Shown piece after piece: positions 47,777 to 55,227 of a DNA stretch of 64,000 nt. A model generated the notes under the pieces. The model was not told the origin of the DNA. It ran no database searches and saw only the letters and a program-made list of their open reading frames with translations. A program made the translations under genes and the position numbers. Positions within the stretch are counted from its first letter, which is position 1; every line of letters starts with the position of its first letter. Source of the DNA: Maricaulis maris (lineage in GTDB: Bacteria; Pseudomonadota; Alphaproteobacteria; Caulobacterales; Maricaulaceae); assembly GCF_036322705.1 (NCBI RefSeq), contig NZ_AP027270.1:1-64000 (forward strand). The letters are read 5' to 3'.

Positions 47777-48853
47777 TTGATAACGATCGGGACGGCATTC
47801 GCGGGTCGCGACAATCGGCTCACGCCGATCCGTCTGGTGTTGGCGGCTGCCGTGCTTGCTGAACATGCAATTATCGTTACGCAGGGGCCCACGTTGCCGC
47901 CCCCATTGGTCATCAATGGCTGGTCGCTCAGTTATGCGGCGGTAAATGCTTTTTTCGTCCTGAGCGGTTTTCTGATCGCCGACAGTCTCGAGCGTCGATC
48001 CAATCCATTCCAGTTCGCCGCGGCGCGCATGCTTCGGATCTGGCCAGCGTTGCTCGCTCTTTCGCTTCTGGCCGTCCTGGCCATTGGTCCAGTTGTAACA
48101 GACCTGAGCGCCGCATCTTATTTCGGCTCATTGCAGACGTTGAGCTTTCCCGTCCAAGTACTTGGCTTTCTTGATACGAGCCAGGGCCCCGCAGGCATCT
48201 TCTCGGACAATCCTTGGGCGGGCGAGTTCTCGGCGACTCTCTGGACCTTGCGCTATGAGGTGCTGGCCTATGCTGGTGCTGCGCTGATTTTCTTCTCTCC
48301 GCTGCCTTGGGGGCGGGGCGCTAAACTTTTCCTTTTTGTCGGAGTGACCGCCGCTTATTTGGTCGTCCGGTCCTTCTGGTCCGATGCGCCGGCCATGATC
48401 GAGAGCGGCCTGCGTCTGGCGTCGGCGTTCACTCTGGGCATGCTGGTTCATGTTTGGCGTGAAAAGATTCCGGTTCTTCCTTGGCCGACCCTAATTGTAT
48501 TGCCGGTCTGGATTGCGTTGGGCAGTCATCCCTTGGCAGAGGTATTTCTCAACCTCACACTGGCGTCCATATTGTTTGCGGTCGCCTTTGCAGGGCTGGG
48601 GCGCTGGCCGACCGGCGCCCGCCTGCCCGACTGGTCCTATGGTATTTATATCTGGCATTATCCGGTCATGCAGGTGGTGCTGTACTGGTATCCAGCGGCG
48701 GACCCGCTGGAGGTCGCCATTTATTCAATTCCCGTTACGCTTTTGATTTCCGCCGCGTCCTGGTCCTGGATCGAGAAGCCCAGCTTGGCGGGCAAGGCTG
48801 GATTGGGCCGCTGGTTGGAGCTGGCTTTCAAGGGGATGCGGCCATCCCCCTGA
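47777..48853 (+). CDS. acyltransferase 3 family membrane protein (OafA-like)
   Basis: 358 residues with about ten hydrophobic segments. Family motifs are the conserved His in VLAEHAIIV, NAFFVLSGFLIADSL, and LPDWSYGIYIWHYPVMQ. Members O-acetylate surface polysaccharides. The start is TTG at 47777 preceded by a weak ribosome-binding site; a later start is possible. Its role in a metal island is unclear; envelope modification is one option. Confidence 0.8.
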   Translation: MITIGTAFAGRDNRLTPIRLVLAAAVLAEHAIIVTQGPTLPPPLVINGWSLSYAAVNAFFVLSGFLIADSLERRSNPFQFAAARMLRIWPALLALSLLAVLAIGPVVTDLSAASYFGSLQTLSFPVQVLGFLDTSQGPAGIFSDNPWAGEFSATLWTLRYEVLAYAGAALIFFSPLPWGRGAKLFLFVGVTAAYLVVRSFWSDAPAMIESGLRLASAFTLGMLVHVWREKIPVLPWPTLIVLPVWIALGSHPLAEVFLNLTLASILFAVAFAGLGRWPTGARLPDWSYGIYIWHYPVMQVVLYWYPAADPLEVAIYSIPVTLLISAASWSWIEKPSLAGKAGLGRWLELAFKGMRPSP

Positions 48854-48864
48854 GGCCGGCATGG

Positions 48865-49191
48865 TCAGTGGTGTGATAATTCGGCGTCAGCGATCTGGAA
48901 CCCGTCCGCAGTATTCACGACGGTAATCATCAGGTGTGCACCTGGCCGGAAGAGATCGAAATCCACGGTCTCAGCTACAGAGAAGCGCATCGTCATGGCC
49001 GACATGCCCAGCTCGGTAAGAGCTTCATGACTGACGACAGCAGTGCGCCCATCAGCGTCGGCTGTCCGCACCTCCGCCGCGACCGTCGAGCTGGCCTCGG
49101 TATGCCCGTGATGGTTTCCATCGTGGCTAGGCTGATCATGGTGGTCGACTGTCGTGAAGATCAGGGCAGACGCGGCAATAAGTGTGATCAT
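48865..49191 (-). CDS. stand-alone CusF-like copper-binding protein
   Basis: 108 residues: signal peptide (MITLIAASALIFTTV), a His/Asp-rich linker (DHHDQPSHDGNHHGH), then a CusF-type barrel with HEALTELGMSAMTMRF. The His and the two later Met keep CusF spacing, and Met stands where CusF has Trp44, as in the second CusF domain of the CusB fusion. It probably shuttles Cu(I)/Ag(I) in the periplasm. Transcribed opposite to the neighbouring genes. Confidence 0.8.
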   Translation of the reverse strand: MITLIAASALIFTTVDHHDQPSHDGNHHGHTEASSTVAAEVRTADADGRTAVVSHEALTELGMSAMTMRFSVAETVDFDLFRPGAHLMITVVNTADGFQIADAELSHH

Positions 49192-49700
49192 GGGGTCTCA
49201 TTTCTGGGTTGATGAAGGGACTTCAGCATTACGCGCAAACTGGCGTCACCCCTCACGCAAGCAAGCCGCCAGCACGTTGGCCAGCGCCGACTTTACCCCG
49301 AGCGTAAGCCCAGCAAAACAAGATATCACCGGCCTATGAGGAAGCGCGCCGCATCACATGGGCAATCTGGCAGCTGCGGGTTTAAGGTGCATTTTGAAAT
49401 AGTCCGCATCTAGTTGGTTTGGAATTTGCGGGATGCTCGAGTTCTTCCCGTAGCGCCGGGGAAGATGCGCTGTTGGTTGAACGTGTGAAACGCAAGGTGT
49501 CCCGGGCAATGACATCCATGTCTACATGAATTGACCCGACAGTGGGGAGATCGCGTTGCCAAATCGGCGCCCGCGCTTCAGCCGGCGTCTTCTTGTCAGG
49601 CGACAACTATGGGGCGTCGGTTCGCTCAACTTTCCTGTTGTCACCGCGCCGTTGCCAATTGGAACTTATTGTTTTTCTTGCATTATTGGAATTCTGTGGT
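49192..49700. other. gap with no convincing gene
   Basis: About 500 bp between the CusF-like gene and the next hypothetical gene. Short frames exist on both strands (for example minus 49382-49606) but none resembles a known family. An AT-richer segment at 49665-49700 could be a promoter for the following gene. Confidence 0.4.
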
Positions 49701-50387
49701 ATGGTCATCACAACTCTTATTCAGAAAATATGGAGGTCGCCGTTGCGGCTCTTTTGTCTCCGCCTGCCGTCGGAAGAAACGGCTATTGCGTCGCTCAGTG
49801 AGTGGGTTGGCCACGCGGGCTCGCCCAGACGCATTCCGGAATGGGTCGGTGGAAAGCGGCAGGCCCTGGATCAGCATTTCCCGTGCTTCTTCGGGCAACC
49901 TGGCAGTATCTCCCGCCGCATGGTCCGCTGCGGGCGCTTTCCAGACGATGCCGAGAGTGTTCGCATCACTCAGTCCGAGCCGTACATGCAATCGACGGAG
50001 CGGGCAGTCCTAGCCATCGCGGCGATTGAGGGCGATTGTCGTAGTTTTAATTTTGACGGTCACCTGGATGTCACTAGTGCAGAGGGATCTATCTTATTTC
50101 TCGCTGGTGAGGTGTACCGCGCCAGGAGCTATGATGCTGATCCGGTGTTCTGGCCTTGTATCGTTCAGTCGCCGGCGGACATTGGTCGAGCGACGCCATG
50201 GTTTCCCTTGATCCTGCGCCCATTCGAGCTTTCCGAGTGGTTTCGTCCTACCTACGGTCACACTGACTTGATCCGTGATCTCCCAACTGGTTCGCTACGC
50301 GTGAAGCATACGAGCTATACTGCGGAGCGACCGAGGTCGGCTTTTGAAGTGAAGCCAGCTCGCGAGGCATGGGAATCCTTTGGATAG
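49701..50387 (+). CDS. hypothetical protein, unrecognised
   Basis: A 228-residue reading if the ATG at 49701 is used; the frame is open from 49542, and a later ATG at about 49920 is also possible. The C-terminal half (RSFNFDGHLDVTSAEGSILF, FWPCIVQSPADI, FPLILRPFELSEWFRP) looks protein-like and faintly recalls the end of SRAP/YedK proteins. The conserved N-terminal Cys and His-Arg-Met-Pro are not found, so I do not assign it. A minus-strand frame at 49683-49991 is a competing reading of the first half. Confidence 0.35.
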   Translation: MVITTLIQKIWRSPLRLFCLRLPSEETAIASLSEWVGHAGSPRRIPEWVGGKRQALDQHFPCFFGQPGSISRRMVRCGRFPDDAESVRITQSEPYMQSTERAVLAIAAIEGDCRSFNFDGHLDVTSAEGSILFLAGEVYRARSYDADPVFWPCIVQSPADIGRATPWFPLILRPFELSEWFRPTYGHTDLIRDLPTGSLRVKHTSYTAERPRSAFEVKPAREAWESFG

Positions 50388-50710
50388 CCTAGCCTAAGCA
50401 TAGCAGGGTTTCAGCTCTCTCGGGCCCCGGCTGAAGTGGGGCGGGCTTTACGTAGTCGGCCCCACCTAAGCCGACACCTGTTCAATCTGGGTAAAATTTG
50501 GCGGGCGCGATCTACCAGCTGTGCGCGAGGCTCGTGGCGCATCGAGCTGGTGGCCGCCCTAGAAGGCTTATTGATTTGCAGGGTTGAGCGTCTATCGAAG
50601 GTTTCTGAGCCATTTCGTTGGAGTTTTTAGAACGCCAAGTGGTCTTCCCGTCAGGCGAGGTGCCTGCCCTCCAAAACGCACTAGTAGATGAGTCTCTCAA
50701 TAGGATTAGA
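50388..50710. other. gene-free gap near the transposition genes
   Basis: About 320 bp between two hypothetical genes. I see no coding frame, RNA gene or repeat here. Confidence 0.4.
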
Positions 50711-51265
50711 TCAGGCGTCGAGAGCTTTGATCAGAAAGAGTGGATGATCAGCTTGATCAGCGACCCAGTCGCCGAGTGCGATCAAATTTAACTGTCGCAT
50801 CGCGATCACTTCATCGAGCTCGTTTGCTCCCGGCACGTTCTTGTTGAGCTCTGGCGGGCCGTTGTCCGCCCAAGTAATTGAGATAACTTGCTGAGTGTCG
50901 CCGAGACCGCTCACGCCCCGTGCGATATGGTCGTGCTCGGAATATTGCGCGAAAAACTCGGCCACTGCTGAGCGTGTCCCCTCTACTTTCAGTGTCGAAG
51001 GCGAGTTGATAATAGCAGCGTATAATACGCTCGCCGCTGTTGCTTGGCCCAGCTGCTCACTTTCGCGCGGCGGAAAGCCAAGTGACGAAGCCCAAGCGCG
51101 GACCGCGAGAGCCGCGACGGACCTTGTCCTCATTTTTCCACGCGTGCCATCGCTCGGACCTAGGTGCCCTCGGTGTCGCCAGTTCCGTTGACCGTCCATT
51201 GCCAAGCTCGTCATTTCCGCAACTCGCTTAGGTCCGTGTAATGTCTCTTCAATTTCGAACTTCAT
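50711..51265 (-). CDS. hypothetical protein divergent from tnsA
   Basis: 184 residues from ATG 51265 (MKFEIEETLHGPKRVAEMTS); the longer frame from 51304 lacks support. No family recognised. Mixed helical composition, no signal peptide, no Cys cluster; segments such as AVAEFFAQYSEHDHIARGV and ELDEVIAMRQLNLIALGDWV look like a folded cytoplasmic protein. It shares its upstream region, with the inverted repeat at 51318-51347, with tnsA. A regulator or accessory of transposition is possible but unproved. Confidence 0.55.
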   Translation of the reverse strand: MKFEIEETLHGPKRVAEMTSLAMDGQRNWRHRGHLGPSDGTRGKMRTRSVAALAVRAWASSLGFPPRESEQLGQATAASVLYAAIINSPSTLKVEGTRSAVAEFFAQYSEHDHIARGVSGLGDTQQVISITWADNGPPELNKNVPGANELDEVIAMRQLNLIALGDWVADQADHPLFLIKALDA

Positions 51266-51317
51266 TGCAGCTCTTGTCCTTGCCCAGCCGCGAGCATTAA
51301 CCATAGACTAAAAAAAT

Positions 51318-51347
51318 TTGTCAACTTCCTTAAATTGACATTGACAA
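51318..51347. promoter_or_regulatory. inverted repeat in the divergent tnsA upstream region
   Basis: TTGTCAA (51318-51324) and TTGACAA (51341-51347) are inverted copies in an AT-rich gap, with a TTGACA hexamer at 51335-51340. It could be an operator and promoter for tnsA and/or the divergent gene. Position and symmetry only. Confidence 0.4.
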
Positions 51348-51369
51348 TTTTTACTCGTCATCGCAAATT

Positions 51370-52131
51370 ATGGTCATGACCGATAAAGCCACATTCGCGC
51401 CGCGGGGAAGCCGCGCTTCAAAATTTCGCCAGCTCGGACTCTATCAAGGCGCGGAGCCCACGAGAACTTGGAAGCCCGGAAAGGTTTGGGTCGCACGCGA
51501 CGGGATTTTCGCCAAAACTCCCAAATGCCTGAATTCATACGCGCCGTTTGAAAGCCACCTCGAAAGCTTAGGCCACCTCCTTCTTTCGGTAGACCCTCGC
51601 ATTCAATACTATGTCTGCCAGCCGAATCCGCTCCTCTATTGGATGGAAAGCAATAATAGCGGGCGAGTTAGGCGTGAATACACACCTGATTTCATCGCTT
51701 TGAATAAAGACGAACGCCTTTTTGCTATTGACACGAAGGCAAGCTACTTCGCTGAAGCGGACCAATGGGTGTCGCGAGTAGCCGCTATTCGCCAAGCATA
51801 TCGTTTTGATCACGGCGTTGAATTGCTCGTCTGGACGGAGCGCGACCTTTACGCAGAGCCCAGGCTGTCAAACGCGCGGACGATGTACCGCCACCGGCAT
51901 GCACCGCAGGATCCGTCGAGTGAATACACGGTGCGACGTACGCTTGAAGCACACGGCGGCGTCTCAAGCATCGGCCAACGCTGCGAAGAAGCATCAATCG
52001 AAGCGCGTTGTCAGATGGCCGGGGCCTTTGGCTCGGTAATGCGCTTGGGCCTTGCCGGCGAGGTCGTACTCGCTTCAGGCGCAAAGTATGGGCGCAACAC
52101 TGAAGTGCGGTTCAATGAGGCCGCTGAATGA
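51370..52131 (+). CDS. tnsA: TnsA endonuclease
   Basis: 253 residues. TnsA cuts the 5' strands of the element so that it moves by cut-and-paste. The restriction-enzyme-like active site is visible: E61 (FESHLE), D107 (YTPDF) and D121-x-K123 (AIDTKAS), against E63, D114 and Q130-x-K132 of Tn7 TnsA. The ending (about 190-253) would be the part that meets DNA and TnsC. ATGA overlap with tnsB. Confidence 0.9.
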   Translation: MVMTDKATFAPRGSRASKFRQLGLYQGAEPTRTWKPGKVWVARDGIFAKTPKCLNSYAPFESHLESLGHLLLSVDPRIQYYVCQPNPLLYWMESNNSGRVRREYTPDFIALNKDERLFAIDTKASYFAEADQWVSRVAAIRQAYRFDHGVELLVWTERDLYAEPRLSNARTMYRHRHAPQDPSSEYTVRRTLEAHGGVSSIGQRCEEASIEARCQMAGAFGSVMRLGLAGEVVLASGAKYGRNTEVRFNEAAE

Positions 52132-54332
52132 CCAGTTCTCACCTCAAATCAGTCGAGGTTCCACATGGCAATCTCTATCCCCGGCTGAGACTTGTTGTCG
52201 GCGATAGTGTTTGGATTAACGGTGAGGAGCACTTTGTCCAAAAGCGCCAACGCGACAAGTGGATACTTATTCACCTCGAGACACAAGAATTGCTGATCGA
52301 AACCGATCTTCGGTTGGTCGACCTCTATGGCTCTGGGAAACTTAAATACCGATCCCGATCATCTATGTGCCCACCCCTTTCTCCGATGGCACCGCACCTG
52401 GAAGACCCACACGCGCGAGCCGCCGCGGCGCTCAAACATGACTACGTGAAATATGTGATGCAGCATCCGACCGGATTTCGAACAAGCCGGAAGTGGCTCA
52501 AGGATCGGATCGCCGAGAAAGCCCTTGAACGCGGTGAGGAAACCTCGCCCTCGCCTACCTCGGTGCTCAACTGGAAGCGCTTGCACGACGCCCATTTCCA
52601 AGAAATCGGCCTCGCCGCTTACGCTCCGCGTCATGACCTGAAGGGAAAAAGGGGCTCAAGGCTCCCCGAAGCGAAAAAGGTCGCGCTTGATCGCGCTGTC
52701 GACCGGTACCTTCAGGGCGGTTCGATAAAAGATGCTCACCTCGAGGCACTGAGCTACATCTCTGACGTCAACCGCTCGGCGGAAGGCAAGAAATATAGCG
52801 AGTCCGCTCCGCTCAAACACCTCGACGAGAAAGGACTTCTGACGCCGCCGAGCCTGTCGACGCTTGAGCGCGAGATTCGCAGGAAGGTGTCGCCTTTCGT
52901 GAAACAGGCGGGACGTATCGGCACATACTATGCGCGTAAGAATTGCCAGAGCTACCAGACGCGTGGGTTGCCTGATCGCCCTTACGGCGAGGTTGAGGTC
53001 GATTTTACGCCTGTGGATCTCATTCTCGTCGACGACAACCGCGTCATTCTCGGACGTCCTTACCTTATCGCGTTTCTGGACCGCGCCACCCGCATGGTTG
53101 TCGGGTTTTCGATCTCGTTCGACGTCCCGGGCTACGCTTCCGTTCTAGACGGTCTGCGCAATGCAATCTTTCAGAAGCGCATTGACCATATCGATGGCCT
53201 CAATGACGAAGACTGGCCTTGTATGGGCCGGATTGAGAATCTCTACATCGACAACGGAAGAGAGTTTGCCAACGGTCACCTCTTGGCCGCTGCTGCGGAC
53301 CTGGGCTTCAATCTCATTCGCCTTCCCCCGCGTGAACCCTGGCACAAGGGCCTTGTCGAACGCTTCATGCGCGAAGTGGCGCGCTTTAGCCACCGCTTCC
53401 CCGGCACGACCCACTCTAACGCGGTTCAGCACCGCGATTACGAGGAGCCGGAGGCGCCTGTTTTGACGCTGTCAGAGTTTCGTGATCTCGCGACCAAATG
53501 GATCGTCACGGACTACAATCGGCGGCCGAACCGGGGACTCGGCAGGGCGCCGGGGGTTCCAAGGGCACCGATCGACGCGTGGCGAGACAAGCTGGACCTT
53601 CTCGACAGCCCGAGCCTTCCCAGCGAGGAGCTCTTCATCGCGCTCGCTGGGCAGACCGCCGAGCGTACGGTCCAGAAGTACGGCGTTGAATGGGATCATA
53701 TCAGGTACTGGTCGCCTGACCTGGATCGCATTCTCGCCCATCCCGATCACAGAGGTCAGTCGTCCAAGGCTTGTTCAGCCAAGTACCACGTCCGCCGCGA
53801 TCCCTACGATGTCTCTAAGGTGTACCTCTACAACCATCACGCCAAAGAGGTCATCGAGCTTCCGGTCGTCGACAAGTGGCGGAAGTACACCAAGGGGCTC
53901 TCTGTTTTCCAGCACCGGCTTTGCCGCGAGCACGAGCTGATGCGGGAGGAACACCGCAGCGACCCGGAAGCGCTCTGGAAGGCTAGGGCGGCCCTGATAA
54001 ATGCAGGGATGGGTGCCCTCCGGTCGGGCCGCCGCAAGCAACTCGAACGCAAGCTCACCCGCTATCTCTACGGCAACCGTGCCCATCCGGGCGTAAGCGA
54101 GCTCGTATTCGAGGATCAGTGTGGAGGCGAAGCAGATCTCATACCCCTGACCGCAGTCCACGAAGAGCCTGTGCTTGTGACCTCGGATCCGACCACCGGT
54201 TTGGAAACGCCTTCTACCGGCGAAACCCAAATTTCCAAGATCGAAATCAACTCGGCTGCCGGGAGCGACGACATGGACGAGATCCTCATGCTCGCCGCGC
54301 AAGTCAATTCAGGGAGTAGAAGTGATGCGTGA
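52128..54332 (+). CDS. tnsB: TnsB DDE transposase
   Basis: 734 residues. It binds the end repeats and joins the 3' ends to target DNA. N-terminal DNA-binding domains (about 1-270) lead to an RNase H-like core with the catalytic triad D292 (VEVDFTPVD), D375 (YIDNGREF) and E411 (KGLVERF); D375 and E411 are separated by 35 residues as expected for the D,D(35)E class. A C-terminal beta-barrel and tail follow. The first 14 codons overlap nothing but the tnsA stop; its end overlaps tnsC. Confidence 0.93.
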   Translation: MTSSHLKSVEVPHGNLYPRLRLVVGDSVWINGEEHFVQKRQRDKWILIHLETQELLIETDLRLVDLYGSGKLKYRSRSSMCPPLSPMAPHLEDPHARAAAALKHDYVKYVMQHPTGFRTSRKWLKDRIAEKALERGEETSPSPTSVLNWKRLHDAHFQEIGLAAYAPRHDLKGKRGSRLPEAKKVALDRAVDRYLQGGSIKDAHLEALSYISDVNRSAEGKKYSESAPLKHLDEKGLLTPPSLSTLEREIRRKVSPFVKQAGRIGTYYARKNCQSYQTRGLPDRPYGEVEVDFTPVDLILVDDNRVILGRPYLIAFLDRATRMVVGFSISFDVPGYASVLDGLRNAIFQKRIDHIDGLNDEDWPCMGRIENLYIDNGREFANGHLLAAAADLGFNLIRLPPREPWHKGLVERFMREVARFSHRFPGTTHSNAVQHRDYEEPEAPVLTLSEFRDLATKWIVTDYNRRPNRGLGRAPGVPRAPIDAWRDKLDLLDSPSLPSEELFIALAGQTAERTVQKYGVEWDHIRYWSPDLDRILAHPDHRGQSSKACSAKYHVRRDPYDVSKVYLYNHHAKEVIELPVVDKWRKYTKGLSVFQHRLCREHELMREEHRSDPEALWKARAALINAGMGALRSGRRKQLERKLTRYLYGNRAHPGVSELVFEDQCGGEADLIPLTAVHEEPVLVTSDPTTGLETPSTGETQISKIEINSAAGSDDMDEILMLAAQVNSGSRSDA

Positions 54333-55227
54333 CTTCAAGGAACGGCTGCCGGCGGATCGTCAGAGGCAGATGACAAACATCTTCGTTGACCATGCCAACC
54401 ATCAGCAAGCAACGAAGGCCATTAGGCGATTCTTCAAACCCGTCGAAGGTGGAGTGCCGGGTCGGGGCAATATCTGTGCGCTGATCGGCGAAAGCCGGAC
54501 CGGTAAGACTTACGGCGCATCTGAAGTTCTGGCGGAATACAAGCCGGAGATCGGAGCAGATGGGATTAAGCGCAGCGTTTTGCTGGTCGATTCTCCCATC
54601 GAGGGCGGAGCTCGCGCAGTGCTGGACAGCATCGCCAGCGGACTTGGCATGCAGGTCTCGCTGCGGATGACTAACTCCAACTTAATCCTGGCGATCCTGC
54701 GGGAACTCCAACGGTCGGAAGTTCAGTTTGTCATCTTTGATGAGGCTCAGGAGCTCTTCCCTGAGAAGAACAGGAAGGTGCTTAGTTTTTCGCGCAAACT
54801 GCTGCGCAAGATGCTCAACCTCAATCAGTTCAACATCCTTTGCATCGGACTGCCGGAGACTTATTCGATCCTCGCAGAGGATTCTCAGCTCATCGGGCGC
54901 GGCGGCCTGCCTTACAAGCGGCTGCGTCCCTACGACTGGACGGACCCCGTAGACTGCCAGCATTTTCGGGTCCTTTGTCACAAGTTCGACGAGGAAATGC
55001 CGTTCGAGCTCTCTGATTTTGCCTCAATGGATTTTTCGAGCCGACTCTTCAAAGCGACAAAAGGATGTATCGGCATCCTCAAGGTCTACATGATCGCCGC
55101 GGGCGAAATCGCGCTCGAAGCCGGTTCGGATAGGCTGGAACTCTGCCATTTCGCGGAGGCATACGACAATCGCAAGCGCCCCAATGAGGTTTTCAATCCA
55201 TTCCGCAACGACCCGTCGCTCTCATGA
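54325..55227 (+). CDS. tnsC: TnsC/TniB AAA+ ATPase
   Basis: 300 residues, short compared with Tn7 TnsC (555) and closer to TniB size. Walker A is GESRTGKT (55-62), Walker B is FVIFDEAQ with D139-E140, and LPETYSIL follows as the sensor region. It links target selector TniQ to the TnsAB transposase. A GTG at 54322 is an equal alternative start; AGGGAG lies 5-8 bases upstream. The start lies inside tnsB and the stop overlaps tniQ. Confidence 0.9.
   Translation: MRDFKERLPADRQRQMTNIFVDHANHQQATKAIRRFFKPVEGGVPGRGNICALIGESRTGKTYGASEVLAEYKPEIGADGIKRSVLLVDSPIEGGARAVLDSIASGLGMQVSLRMTNSNLILAILRELQRSEVQFVIFDEAQELFPEKNRKVLSFSRKLLRKMLNLNQFNILCIGLPETYSILAEDSQLIGRGGLPYKRLRPYDWTDPVDCQHFRVLCHKFDEEMPFELSDFASMDFSSRLFKATKGCIGILKVYMIAAGEIALEAGSDRLELCHFAEAYDNRKRPNEVFNPFRNDPSLS

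Noticed and set aside
49683-49991. Minus-strand coding frame overlapping the hypothetical gene
   Set aside because: It reads acceptably but has no ribosome-binding site, no family match and overlaps a longer plus-strand frame; kept only as an alternative in the feature note.
49701-50387. SRAP/YedK DNA-protein crosslink protein
   Set aside because: The order of a few C-terminal motifs is suggestive, but the catalytic Cys2 and the conserved His region are absent.
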